This document shows positions 15,540 to 23,956 of a stretch of DNA of 64,000 bases, piece after piece; the first letter of the stretch is position 1, and each line of letters begins with the position of its first letter. Under the pieces are notes generated by a model. That model ran no database searches and was not told where the DNA came from. It worked only from the letters and a program-made list of their open reading frames with translations. The stretch is from Psychrobacter faecalis (GTDB lineage: Bacteria; Pseudomonadota; Gammaproteobacteria; Pseudomonadales; Moraxellaceae). The stretch spans positions 1-64,000 of the forward strand of contig NZ_JABAST010000010.1 of assembly GCF_016107575.1 (NCBI RefSeq), written 5' to 3'. A program made the position numbers and the translations under genes.

Positions 15540-15896
15540 TTAGATGCTTTTTAACATTAAGGTTAAATGCTCACGACCGCTTCTAGCATCTGCAAGTGGC
15601 TCTCCATTTATCTCATAGCGCTTGCCGTTATATTCCAGTTGCATAGTGCTATCGATGTCCGCACGGTAACGAATGATGCAGCGTGCGATAGTTTGACTAT
15701 TGGCGGCTTGAGCGGTCAGCACATCTTTGACGCTTAATGGCTCCATAGATGCCCACAATGTCAGATATGTCGTCCATGTTGGCGCCAGTATAGCGCCAGT
15801 AGGCGAGCGGCCACTGGTTTGTTTGAGTACAGTGATACGCTGCCGCAATCTACTCGCTTTTGTATTAGCTTGCTGTTGCGCTACGAGTGCTCTCAT
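15540..15896 (-). CDS. Head closure / head-tail joining protein
   Basis: This 118-residue protein matches the SPP1 gp16/HK97-type head-tail adaptor family: RLRQRITVLKQTSGRSPTGA, WTTYLTLWASMEPLSVKD, YNGKRYEINGEPLADARSG. It should close the head after packaging and bind the tail. It follows the gp6-like connector on minus. Confidence 0.85.
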   Translation of the reverse strand: MRALVAQQQANTKASRLRQRITVLKQTSGRSPTGAILAPTWTTYLTLWASMEPLSVKDVLTAQAANSQTIARCIIRYRADIDSTMQLEYNGKRYEINGEPLADARSGREHLTLMLKSI

Positions 15897-15904
15897 GATA
15901 GCTC

Positions 15905-16195
15905 CTAAGTAACCACAGGGGTACGATATGGATAGAGTAGGGCAACCACTGGCTGGGGTAGGTAATTACCATTGGTTGGGGCTGTGTTATCCACGTTGCG
16001 GTTATCATCGAAGTACCCAACCAACATCAGCGCAGCCACTTTGATATCGTCATGTCCCGTTGCTGGTGTGTCTTTATCGATATAGCGATTGATAGCAGAG
16101 TCGGCGGCAGCGATAAACATCGTCAGCGTGGCGTCATTGGCATCGTCGTCATAGCGCAGGTGATGTTTGACTTCCTCAAGTGTTACCCATGCCAT
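15905..16195 (-). CDS. Head-tail connector, gp6-like
   Basis: This protein of about 96 residues has the gp6-like connector pattern: WVTLEEVKHHLRYDDDANDATL...AA..AINRYI, and a C-terminal VVALLYPYRTPVV. I chose the ATG at 16195, with GGGG six bases upstream. It overlaps the end of the portal gene by 20 bp. It extends the portal towards the tail. Confidence 0.85.
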   Translation of the reverse strand: MAWVTLEEVKHHLRYDDDANDATLTMFIAAADSAINRYIDKDTPATGHDDIKVAALMLVGYFDDNRNVDNTAPTNGNYLPQPVVALLYPYRTPVVT

Positions 16196-17474
16196 CGTCA
16201 TCCCCTTTTGTGTCGTCGTTCGCTGCTGGTGTTTTAGTAAATGGATTGTCACTAGCGTCACGCTTAGCGATAGCAGCGAGGCTAAAGTTCTGCTGCTGAA
16301 TCATGGGGCTTTCACCACCAGACACAGCGGTATAGCCGATTTTGGCCCGCGCTTCATTCGGTGATAATATCGAGCCGCCGACCGCTTTGGTTAGATATTC
16401 CATTTGACTGGACGAGTCCATTCTTAACAGTCCATCAAGACAAAATTCGGTTTCAACGCCATTTTCTAAATCTAAGTGCTCATTAAGTAGGTTTTCGATA
16501 CTCTCAAGATAGTGCTGAAGGCAGTCGCTATAGTAGATATCGTTATAGTCGCTGACTTTACCAGAGGGCGGTGTTGCCAATCCGACTTTGAACGCCGGTA
16601 CACTAAACGCGGTACATATAATCTCACCTGACAGCTTGAGTTGCTCGACCAGCTGTGCGTCTTGTGCGGCGACCGATATCGCTTGGTACGTCACACCATC
16701 ACTAAGTACGGCGGTGCGCCCTGTGCCAGTGCCAGAGTAATTGGCGTTCCACTTATCACTCATCTCTTTTGATTTTTCTTTGGTTATTGCACCGGGCGTC
16801 ACTAATATGCCTGACGGCCGTGAGGCATTAGCAAAGAAAGCATGAGCATTGCGCTGAATACTGACGCCTTGGCTCGCTGATAGGGCGCAAGCCGTAATAG
16901 GAGACAAGCCGACTAATGGGTGATAAAAGCAGTTAAAGCGGTCATGGATGATCTCAGTAGCTGGGACAATAATATCCTCAGCTAAGTTAAACAATCTATC
17001 GCGGCGGACTTGATAAAATACATTGCCATTTGGGTCGACAAGTGGCTTCACGCGCTCAGAGTTTAAGATAAGCAGCTGCCATATATCGCCATATATGTCG
17101 CGTACTTTCCACACATAGGTATTGCCGTGTGCCGTTTTTTGTGAGGCCCAGCATTCAAAAAACTGCTGCGTGTTTTGGTAGTGGTTTGGTTTGGCCAATA
17201 GCTTATTGGCGCGGCTTTTTGTTTCTTGACTGACGCCTGAGACATTTTTTTTGGTCTTTATTTTGAGCTTGCCAATATCGCGAGTAATGAGTGACATACA
17301 GGCAAATACGGCATGATGGCGCATCTGGTCGTTTTTACTGACTTCAATTTCTTCATTTCGTTGCCATGCGCCAGTAAATGGTTCATGTATCGTGTGCCAA
17401 ACATCGCCATCATTGACAGCCTGGGCGGTGTTTGCTGATTTTTTGCCAGCTATCCAATCAATAAACTTGCCCAT
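16176..17474 (-). CDS. Portal protein (HK97 family)
   Basis: This 432-residue portal protein forms the DNA channel at the capsid vertex. Family features are WQRNEEIEVSKNDQMRHHAVFACMSLITRDIGKL, NTYVWKVRD, the IQRNAHAFFANASRPSGIL segment and AFSVPAFKVGLATPPSGK. Its 3' end overlaps the gp6-like gene. It lies after the capsid gene and a short hypothetical gene. Confidence 0.93.
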   Translation of the reverse strand: MGKFIDWIAGKKSANTAQAVNDGDVWHTIHEPFTGAWQRNEEIEVSKNDQMRHHAVFACMSLITRDIGKLKIKTKKNVSGVSQETKSRANKLLAKPNHYQNTQQFFECWASQKTAHGNTYVWKVRDIYGDIWQLLILNSERVKPLVDPNGNVFYQVRRDRLFNLAEDIIVPATEIIHDRFNCFYHPLVGLSPITACALSASQGVSIQRNAHAFFANASRPSGILVTPGAITKEKSKEMSDKWNANYSGTGTGRTAVLSDGVTYQAISVAAQDAQLVEQLKLSGEIICTAFSVPAFKVGLATPPSGKVSDYNDIYYSDCLQHYLESIENLLNEHLDLENGVETEFCLDGLLRMDSSSQMEYLTKAVGGSILSPNEARAKIGYTAVSGGESPMIQQQNFSLAAIAKRDASDNPFTKTPAANDDTKGDDDGMGNT

Positions 17475-17479
17475 AATGT

Positions 17480-17695
17480 CTACTCGTCGTCGGTTTTGGT
17501 GTCGGTTTTGGTGCCTTCATTGGTGAGGGTACCATCGTCAGTTTTATCTTTAGGTTTAGATTTTCGCTTGGGTTTAGCGGGTGGTACCGCTTTTGCAAAT
17601 CCAGTTACGATCAAAATATTACCTTCAAATTCAGTAACGTTATCGACCATACCTGCTGGGCCGTTGGGGGCGTCTTTGATGTATTCAATATCCAT
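17480..17695 (-). CDS. Small hypothetical protein between capsid and portal
   Basis: This 71-residue protein of unknown function has an acidic N-terminal part (MDIEYIKDAPNGPAGMVDNV) and a C-terminal Lys/Thr/Asp-rich tail that is probably disordered. It ends five bases before the portal start. Small proteins at this position occur in many HK97-like phages. Confidence 0.65.
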   Translation of the reverse strand: MDIEYIKDAPNGPAGMVDNVTEFEGNILIVTGFAKAVPPAKPKRKSKPKDKTDDGTLTNEGTKTDTKTDDE

Positions 17696-17763
17696 AATTA
17701 ACCTCGTTTTTTAAGAGTAGATACGGGTAGCGAAGGAATGGCACTACCAATACCTACTCGTAA

Positions 17764-17791
17764 AAAATCCCAGCGCTATGACTGGGATTTT
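17764..17791. terminator. Hairpin after the major capsid gene
   Basis: A 10-bp perfect stem (AAAATCCCAG / CTGGGATTTT) with an 8-base loop lies about 33 bases past the capsid stop on minus. It probably limits portal expression relative to capsid. Confidence 0.75.
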
Positions 17792-17824
17792 GGTTAGCTA
17801 TCATTTTGCATGGTTAGCTATTGT

Positions 17825-19177
17825 TTACGGGATAACGTTCGTGTAGTTAATATAAGCTGCAGCTGTGACACGGCGTTTTGCCCATGTCATGTGACGCTCA
17901 GCACGAATTGCGGTCATGTTTTGCTGCCACAAGTTAACGAGGGTCGATGCCCCCATATCAATGGTCGCTTGGTCACTAAATGCAATCTCAACCGCGCCAT
18001 CATCAGCCAAATAAAGCTCAGACGGTTTGATAAGTGCAATGACATCAGTGGCTGTCTCAGATTCGATGACTGGTAGACCTTTTAAAGTCTTTTGACCAAA
18101 TGGTGCATCCATGCCGCGATAATACGGATTGCCAAGCGCATCGCGCAGTTCACTCATGTCACTTGCGCGGGTTTCGCTCATCACATAGTACGCACCGTTT
18201 AGAGACAAGTTATTGCTAATAAATGTAGCGCGTAGGGCGGCAAGATCGGCATTATACTCAGCAACGCCAACGCCAGAGTGGTCAATCTTGGTGGCGCCAT
18301 TTAGCACACCGGCTGGACGCTTATCAGTCTGGGCTGCCGTATCAATAAATGTATTATCAATAAGTGTGGCACATGCTTCGATCATGTCATCGCGGAGCAT
18401 CTGATCAGTTCCGGGTGATGCTAGTTTAAGCAAGTCATCTGTGCGGACAACGATACCAGCGAGTTTGTGGTGGTCAATTTTGACAGATGTAAATGTTGGG
18501 TTCGTAGCTGGTTTTGCTTCGCCTTCGCCCACCCAAGCTGCCACACCGCCAGATGCAAGACCTGGGATTTTTGCGTTAAAAGGCGCTTTACGCATCATGG
18601 GCGCCAGTTTGTCGACGATGGTTTGAGCGCGTAGTAGCTCGATAAACTCACCGGCAAGCTGATTCTCAATGATTAAATCGCTGGAGTTGCTGGTATCAAG
18701 TACGACCGCCTTTTCTAGCGCGCGGATGACACGCGGGTCCATGCCTTGCGACTTAGCGATATCGATGGGGCTGACATAGTTGCCCTGCTTTTGTTGCAGT
18801 ACGGCCAAAGCTTTTGCTTTTGTTAGCTGCGCAAAGCCGATGCCTTTTTCGGCGTGATTTGGCTTAACTGTTATGCCTTTATCGGTTTGCGTAGGGTCTT
18901 TTGCACCTTCAGCGCTTGCATTCGCTTGCGCGGCGTTTTCACCGCCTGCGGGTGTGGCGTCTTTTTGCGCATCGGCGGCATCTTTGATGATTTCGTCGAC
19001 GCGGTCGAGATTCTTTTGTAGCTTTGCGATGTCATCATCAATCGCTTGTATCTGCGATTCTTCATCTTCATTAGTACTGCGATCTTCATCGAGTGATTTT
19101 TTGAGGATGCCAGTCTTAAGTCCTTTTTTAGACTTAATCGTGGCAAGAATCTGTGCGCGGCGTTGTTCCCAGGTCAT
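17825..19177 (-). CDS. Major capsid protein (HK97 fold, with N-terminal delta domain)
   Basis: This 450-residue capsid protein has a charged coiled-coil N-terminal region (about residues 1-110) typical of the scaffolding delta domain removed by the prohead protease. The HK97-fold part follows: VVLDTSNSSDLIIENQ, FNAKIPGLASGGVAAWVGEG, DDLLKLASPGTDQMLRDDM and the C-terminal DMGASTLVNLWQQNMTAIRA. The start overlaps the protease stop by four bases (ATGA type). Confidence 0.95.
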   Translation of the reverse strand: MTWEQRRAQILATIKSKKGLKTGILKKSLDEDRSTNEDEESQIQAIDDDIAKLQKNLDRVDEIIKDAADAQKDATPAGGENAAQANASAEGAKDPTQTDKGITVKPNHAEKGIGFAQLTKAKALAVLQQKQGNYVSPIDIAKSQGMDPRVIRALEKAVVLDTSNSSDLIIENQLAGEFIELLRAQTIVDKLAPMMRKAPFNAKIPGLASGGVAAWVGEGEAKPATNPTFTSVKIDHHKLAGIVVRTDDLLKLASPGTDQMLRDDMIEACATLIDNTFIDTAAQTDKRPAGVLNGATKIDHSGVGVAEYNADLAALRATFISNNLSLNGAYYVMSETRASDMSELRDALGNPYYRGMDAPFGQKTLKGLPVIESETATDVIALIKPSELYLADDGAVEIAFSDQATIDMGASTLVNLWQQNMTAIRAERHMTWAKRRVTAAAYINYTNVIP

Positions 19178-19833
19178 AGGGGTTCTCCAATTTTAATTAA
19201 CGGTATGCTGCCCCGATTTGGGTCAACTAAGGTGATGGTTTTGGGTTTTTGCGCTGCTGGCTCATGATTAGCCAATGGCGCGGTTTTAACGCTTTTAGGT
19301 GTGGTTGTATCGGCCATAGATTTTGGCGGCGTATCAATAGGGTTTTGAGCGTCCAAAAAAGCTTGCTTGATATTTTTTACGCTGGTTATCTTTCCATCAG
19401 GGTTTGCAGGGATAGTAACGGCTGATAACTCGTACCATTCCCACTCTTTGATGTGTAGGCCGTAGCTGTCATCAAGGTATTGGTACTCAAGCAGGCGAAA
19501 GCCAATAGACAAGCCCTTGACCAGCCCAGACTTGATAGACTGCCATGCCTCATCAATGCGATTTTTAAGCGGTCCGTCGTCCTCAATTTTGACGATGGTA
19601 GCGGTGATCTCAATGCCATCACTGGTGACCGTAGCGGCGGTGACTTCGCCAATCGGCTCATTGTGCTTGTGCTGCCACAATAACGGCATGGGCAGGGCAA
19701 ACTGTGCGCCTTCCATATCCATGATGTCGTTGTCACGGTCCTGTTTGGGAGTGGAGGCGATGCCAGTGATGGTGCGTGTGTCGCCATCCTCGCTAATCTC
19801 TTTGACTTTTAAGGTGCTGTAGGCTTTGGTCAT
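19174..19833 (-). CDS. Prohead protease (HK97 family)
   Basis: This 219-residue serine protease cleaves the capsid delta domain during head maturation. Candidate catalytic residues are H55 or H57 (LLWQHKH), S109 (GLSIGF) and an acidic residue before the YELSAVTIPANP strand. The C-terminal 60 residues are Pro/Thr/Lys-rich and probably removed. It is directly coupled to the capsid gene. Confidence 0.93.
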   Translation of the reverse strand: MTKAYSTLKVKEISEDGDTRTITGIASTPKQDRDNDIMDMEGAQFALPMPLLWQHKHNEPIGEVTAATVTSDGIEITATIVKIEDDGPLKNRIDEAWQSIKSGLVKGLSIGFRLLEYQYLDDSYGLHIKEWEWYELSAVTIPANPDGKITSVKNIKQAFLDAQNPIDTPPKSMADTTTPKSVKTAPLANHEPAAQKPKTITLVDPNRGSIPLIKIGEPL

Positions 19834-19865
19834 AGTGAGTCTCGTTATAAAATTTGGGCAAAATA

Positions 19866-19883
19866 AAACCGCCTAATTTGGCG
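19866..19883. terminator. Small hairpin upstream of prohead protease
   Basis: Stem ACCGCC / GGCGGT with a short A/T loop, followed on minus by TTTATTTT. It lies between the 84-residue hypothetical gene and the protease gene. Confidence 0.5.
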
Positions 19884-19888
19884 GTGTA

Positions 19889-20143
19889 TTATAGATTTGG
19901 ATTATGCTGCGGCTTTGGTAGTGGCAGCGGTGCTCTATAAGTACCGTTGCATTTCTGGGTAAACTCTTTAAGTTTGATTATTGCGCCCTCAAAACTATCG
20001 GTTTTTTGCAGAAATATTACGTGCCCAGTAAGTAGATGAGCATAAACACCCATCTCGCCTTTATCTAAATTACGATTGATATTTAAATGTGATAATTGAC
20101 CGATATTAATAGCGGTGGTGTTTAGTAAAACGACTCTACACAT
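19889..20143 (-). CDS. Small hypothetical protein downstream of large terminase
   Basis: This 84-residue protein of unknown function is mildly basic with a Pro-rich C-terminus (PLPLPKPQHNP). The ATG at 20143 has AAGGA seven bases upstream; the longer frame overlaps the terminase and lacks such support. It lies between large terminase and prohead protease. Confidence 0.6.
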   Translation of the reverse strand: MCRVVLLNTTAINIGQLSHLNINRNLDKGEMGVYAHLLTGHVIFLQKTDSFEGAIIKLKEFTQKCNGTYRAPLPLPKPQHNPNL

Positions 20144-20153
20144 AATCAAATCC

Positions 20154-21872
20154 TTAAATGAAAAACAGTGCCGGTCCATCAGTATTGGGTGCTTCTGGGT
20201 TAAGGCTCATAAGTGCGACTCCATTCAGCATGCCAATGACAGGGTCAATTTTGGCGGTACCAGACTCGGCCTTGCTAATCATCGTGCCACTACCGCGAAC
20301 CACAGTGCGAGAGTTGCCCACGCACCACGCCATCATATCTTGGTCGGCATGAATGAGGTGTTTACGTGCGATTTTGTTTTCTGAAGTTTTGATATAGCCT
20401 GCCATCTTAAAGCCTTGGCTGACTCCGATAAGCTTGTCTTCAGGTATTTCTACAGCCGTCAGCTCTTCAATCAGTGTGCCAATACCGAGCGGGTCAAGCC
20501 CGATACTGTCAAGCTTGCCGCTATCATCTATTTGCTTGCATAACTGAGCAACTTGCTCAGACTCATCACCGATGTTTTTTACAATGATAAGGTCGCCGTC
20601 TTTCTCGAATCCTTTTAGCATTGGGGCGATAGACATGCGCCGCTCTAAAGCAATTGTATGACACCAAGCGCGGGTCCATACCCACCAAGGCTTAACTTGT
20701 ACCTTTTGATTGGTGATATTGTCAGTGTATTCGCGTAGCACAGTGGGCAGGCGACCGATGGCAGCAAATCCGAGTAAGTCATCAAGGCCACCGCCATCGA
20801 TGCCGACAGTGATTACCTCAGAAGCCTCAATCAGCTCATCAAGCGTAAATGGCTTAGGTGCTTTAGCAGCTTCCCAGAACTCAGCAGCTGCCCAACGATT
20901 GGCGCGTAGTGAGATACCGATTTGTACGTTTAAATGCTTAGCGGTAAAGTCTTGCAGCTCTTCTTTGCCCTCATCTTCTGCTTTTTTAAATTCACGCTCT
21001 AAGAACTTAACACTGACAGACGCCCCAAGATTGGGGTTAGTGATATACCAGTTATCAGGGTCGAGATATAACTCATCGTCGATGTATTTTTGTGGGAACT
21101 CATAGAGCAGGCCCAAGAACTGTGGGTCAACGACTTTGCCGTCGCGTACTGCGCGAGCATAGTCTAGTTTTTGCTTAAAGATACCGGCAGGCTGTTCATC
21201 GGGCATTGTACTTAGATATACGACGAACCCTTCAGGGCGTGATGCCAATCCGCCAGTTGCTTCACGCAACATTGATGCAGCATTGGCGCGTTTACCAAAC
21301 AACCAAAGCTCATCGATGAGCACATAACTGAATTTACTGCCACCTAACGTGTCAGATTCAGCTGCATATACCTTTAGGGTGGCGTTGGTACCTAAATGCG
21401 TAATAGTACGCGTGTGCGGCGATACGTTGAACATGGCAGCCAGTTCGGGGTCAGCACTGATCATGTCACTTGCTGGGCCATAACTGGCATTGGCAACTTC
21501 TTTTGTTGGTGCAATGATAGCTAAGCTTGCACTAAAGCGCTCATTGAGCACTAGCGCGATCATCATAATGCCAGCGGCAAGCGTAGACTTGGTATTCTTT
21601 TTACTGATAAGCAAAAAGAACTCAGTAATTAGTCGCTCTTTACTCTCAGTGTTATAAGCGCCAAAAATAGCAGCGATAAACTCACGAGCCCATTCGCGGG
21701 TAACATCACCGGCGGGTGGGCTGCCAATCATATCGACTAGTATTAGGCTATCGAATATCTTGAGTGCAATATCAGCCACGTCCTGATTGAGCGGCTTGCA
21801 GGGCATTAGAGACTCACCATCGACGATGCGCTTTTCCCAGTCGGGCAAGGCTGTCGACCAGGTTGTTATCAT
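20154..21872 (-). CDS. Terminase large subunit
   Basis: This 572-residue DNA-packaging motor has an N-terminal ATPase with a terminase-type Walker A (SKKNTKST, 90-97) and Walker B (VLIDELW, D187-E188), and a C-terminal nuclease with acidic clusters (VGIDGGGLDDLLG and others). It cuts concatemeric DNA and pumps it into the prohead. It follows the small subunit on minus with a nine-base gap. Confidence 0.93.
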   Translation of the reverse strand: MITTWSTALPDWEKRIVDGESLMPCKPLNQDVADIALKIFDSLILVDMIGSPPAGDVTREWAREFIAAIFGAYNTESKERLITEFFLLISKKNTKSTLAAGIMMIALVLNERFSASLAIIAPTKEVANASYGPASDMISADPELAAMFNVSPHTRTITHLGTNATLKVYAAESDTLGGSKFSYVLIDELWLFGKRANAASMLREATGGLASRPEGFVVYLSTMPDEQPAGIFKQKLDYARAVRDGKVVDPQFLGLLYEFPQKYIDDELYLDPDNWYITNPNLGASVSVKFLEREFKKAEDEGKEELQDFTAKHLNVQIGISLRANRWAAAEFWEAAKAPKPFTLDELIEASEVITVGIDGGGLDDLLGFAAIGRLPTVLREYTDNITNQKVQVKPWWVWTRAWCHTIALERRMSIAPMLKGFEKDGDLIIVKNIGDESEQVAQLCKQIDDSGKLDSIGLDPLGIGTLIEELTAVEIPEDKLIGVSQGFKMAGYIKTSENKIARKHLIHADQDMMAWCVGNSRTVVRGSGTMISKAESGTAKIDPVIGMLNGVALMSLNPEAPNTDGPALFFI

Positions 21873-21881
21873 GATGAGCTC

Positions 21882-22343
21882 TTATTGCGTTGTCTTAGAT
21901 GTGAGTAAATCCTGCTGATTACCTAACGTCGCAAACCTACCGGTGTTAGTAGCAGTTTTAGCATCTAGCTTGCCTTGCTCTTTTTTACCAATCGGGGCAG
22001 GTTTCGGCTCTTCGTATTGGATTGCAATAGTGGCGCAGCTGATGCGGTCTTTCATTGATTTTTTAGAGTCTTTATATACCGTTTGAAAGAAGTGTAGGGC
22101 ATTGACGAGCTCAACGACTTCAGCGGTTTCGCCTTCAGTAGTTTCACCAGTCTTTAAAAGTTTAATGGCGCGTAATTCAGTGATGCGATCTTGAACCAAC
22201 TCATCATCATCAAGATTTTTGAGTTGCCGTTTTGCATTAGCTTCGTTTTTAGCTTTATAGCCAGCGGCTGCCATCGCCTCTAATTCATCAAGGCCGTCAG
22301 CGACGTTTTGGCAGTACGCTTCCTTTCTTTTAGTTAGTGACAT
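21882..22343 (-). CDS. Terminase small subunit
   Basis: This 153-residue protein has the small-terminase pattern: N-terminal DNA-binding helices (SLTKRKEAYCQNVADGLDELEAMAAAGY), a helical middle (LLKTGETTEGETAEVVEL) and a basic C-terminal region that may contact the large subunit. I chose the ATG at 22343, with AAAGG upstream. It recognises the packaging start site. Confidence 0.8.
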   Translation of the reverse strand: MSLTKRKEAYCQNVADGLDELEAMAAAGYKAKNEANAKRQLKNLDDDELVQDRITELRAIKLLKTGETTEGETAEVVELVNALHFFQTVYKDSKKSMKDRISCATIAIQYEEPKPAPIGKKEQGKLDAKTATNTGRFATLGNQQDLLTSKTTQ

Positions 22344-22361
22344 AATGAGAACCTTTCTCAA

Positions 22362-22494
22362 TTAAATGTAATCGGAAAAATGGAAAAATAATTTCAATTT
22401 AGGATTTTTTTTGCGCGTGGGAGGGGGAGTGGTGTCCGCTGGGTTTGCCCAGAAATAAAAACACCTCCCCCCGGGTTATTTCCAAGAAAATATC
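22362..22494. other. G-rich noncoding segment between HNH and small terminase; candidate cos region
   Basis: About 130 noncoding bases contain an unusual purine run (GGGAGGGGGAG, around 22420-22431), a 14-base near-palindrome CTGGGTTTGCCCAG (about 22439-22452) and a C-rich stretch near 22466-22475. HK97-like phages with an HNH gene beside terminase often have cos here. No end sequence can be proved from the window. Confidence 0.3.
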
Positions 22495-22797
22495 TTAAAT
22501 TTCTTGGCTTTCTGCATGCGTTTTCGGTTTATGACAAGCAGTGCAGATGGTTTGGAGGTTGCTGTCATCGTCAGTACCACCACGAGCGACGTTGAGAATA
22601 TGATCTAGCTCAAGCTCACCGCCAACACGACCGCAAACTTGGCAGGTATATTTGTCGCGCTTGAATATCTCATCGCGCTTGCGTCGCCAAGGTCGACCGC
22701 CGCGTCCATGACCCCATCTTGATTTAGGTTGATGGGTGTCATTGACTGCTTTGGTACTGATGGTTGCGAGGCGTGGGCGTAGGGTTTTGAGCGCCAT
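22495..22797 (-). CDS. HNH endonuclease
   Basis: This 100-residue protein has a basic N-terminus and an HNH domain: CQVCG, ELDHI, a glycine-containing loop (ARGGTDDDSNLQTIC) and CTACHKPKT. The two CxxC pairs bind zinc. In HK97-like phages the HNH protein beside the terminase is needed for specific cos cleavage and packaging. Confidence 0.9.
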   Translation of the reverse strand: MALKTLRPRLATISTKAVNDTHQPKSRWGHGRGGRPWRRKRDEIFKRDKYTCQVCGRVGGELELDHILNVARGGTDDDSNLQTICTACHKPKTHAESQEI

Positions 22798-22818
22798 GCT
22801 TTATTACCTCCAAAAAGA

Positions 22819-22844
22819 AAGCCCGCTGCGGGGGCAACGGGCTT
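22819..22844 (-). terminator. Terminator upstream of the HNH gene
   Basis: Stem AAGCCCG / CGGGCTT, followed on minus by TTCTTTTTG. It lies downstream of the 130-residue hypothetical gene and before the HNH gene, marking the boundary between early and packaging transcription. Confidence 0.7.
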
Positions 22845-22940
22845 AACTGGTGATGTTTGTTTACGTCTGCTTTATGATTAGGCAGGAACTTCGAATATGA
22901 GAAATATTAGGTCAAACTGTTCCATTAATCAATATGGCTT

Positions 22941-23333
22941 TTATTCATTGATGAGCTGTTCATCTATCTTACGCCTTACTCTGCGAGCGGTAGAGCGGAT
23001 ATCTTTTATTATAAATTCGATATGTTCTGAGTAATTGTTGCGCGACCAGGTCGCTTTAGATATCCCTGCAAATGCAGCTCTCTCATTACCTGACCAAGCA
23101 AAGCCAGTGGCTTCGTTCACTGGGTATTGTAATTCCGCAAGGGCTGTAGCACTAAGTACTGCACTATGCTTATGAGGCTTGTCTTCATAGTTCCATCTGA
23201 GACCGTATCTAGCAGCGATGCGCTTCTGAAGGACTGGGTCAAACCCGCTATAGATATAATGATAGCAATCAGACTCTATCTCATGAATGTTTGCATAAGC
23301 TTCAGCAGCTGCTCTTAAGTATTCTTGACGCAT
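22941..23333 (-). CDS. Hypothetical phage protein with basic C-terminus
   Basis: This 130-residue protein is of unrecognised function. It opens with MRQEYLRAAAEAYANIHEIE and has an Arg/Lys-rich C-terminus (IRSTARRVRRKIDEQL). The segment FAGISKATWSRNNYSEHIEFI resembles a helix-turn-helix found in late-gene regulators, but I cannot assign it. I chose the ATG at 23333 with GGAG upstream. It overlaps the preceding gene by 19 bp. Confidence 0.55.
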   Translation of the reverse strand: MRQEYLRAAAEAYANIHEIESDCYHYIYSGFDPVLQKRIAARYGLRWNYEDKPHKHSAVLSATALAELQYPVNEATGFAWSGNERAAFAGISKATWSRNNYSEHIEFIIKDIRSTARRVRRKIDEQLINE

Positions 23334-23602
23334 GCTTTTAGCTCCGCTTTTTGGTGGTCTAAAAGATATGACAGCTGTCCGATTATTGCACCTGGTTGCT
23401 GAATGTCTAATATATTGATTTCGTGGTAGACAGTTACCATCTGCCATTTGTCGCCAACAAATACCATATCATCAATGCGTATCTGTGTTAGGTGCGGCGA
23501 TGATGGCGCTACGTCTCTGAAGTATATAGCTTTGCCGCTAAACTTCTTGAGTAGTGATTCTTTTAATTCATTTACTTGATTAGCAGTTGTTTTTTTGCTC
23601 AT
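23315..23602 (-). CDS. Hypothetical phage protein
   Basis: This 95-residue protein is of unknown function, with a charged N-terminal helix (NQVNELKESLLKKF) and a compact alpha/beta body. GGGGG lies before the ATG. It follows the iteron-like region on minus. Confidence 0.55.
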   Translation of the reverse strand: MSKKTTANQVNELKESLLKKFSGKAIYFRDVAPSSPHLTQIRIDDMVFVGDKWQMVTVYHEINILDIQQPGAIIGQLSYLLDHQKAELKACVKNT

Positions 23603-23641
23603 GATAAATATCCCCCGTTATTTATAGCCAATATATAAGCG

Positions 23642-23948
23642 TGTGCATAGTTACGTCAAGATGTGCAGGGTTAGGTTTTAAACTATGCACGTCTACAGCC
23701 CTTGTTATTACTGGCTTATAAGACTGATGTTCATAGTGTGCATAGTGTGCATAGTTATTTTTACGCACGGGATTAAAAAAATATAGCTGTCATAATATCA
23801 GTATATTAAATAAATAATTATTTCCCGCGCGCGCATACGAAAAAACCCTGCACACTATGCACAGGGTTGCTATAAGCTATATGGGGTAAGGGTTGTAGAC
23901 GTGCATAGTTTGTTTTTATACTATGCACATGGGGTGCACACTATGCAC
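23642..23948. repeat. Iteron-like cluster: eight GTGCATAGT sites in both orientations
   Basis: The 354-bp gap 23603-23956 has no gene. It carries GTGCATAGT at 23643, 23738, 23747 and 23901 (plus), and its complement ACTATGCAC at 23682, 23854, 23920 and 23940. The 23738 and 23747 copies are direct 9-bp repeats with a third partial copy before them. A 23-bp inverted pair (23681-23703 and 23888-23910, one mismatch) frames an A/T-rich stretch with a GCGCGCGC run (23827-23834). It is directly downstream of the primase/helicase genes, so it could be the phage replication origin or a multi-site operator. Confidence 0.75.
23842..23868 (-). terminator. Candidate terminator after the replication genes
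   Basis: On minus, AACCCTG pairs with CAGGGTT, and TTTTTT follows. The loop contains one of the GTGCATAGT repeats, so protein binding there could also affect termination. Confidence 0.5.
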
Positions 23949-23956
23949 ATGGTTGG

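Noticed and set aside
23642-23948. CRISPR-like array
   Set aside because: The repeats are 9 bp, irregularly spaced and in both orientations; there are no cas genes.
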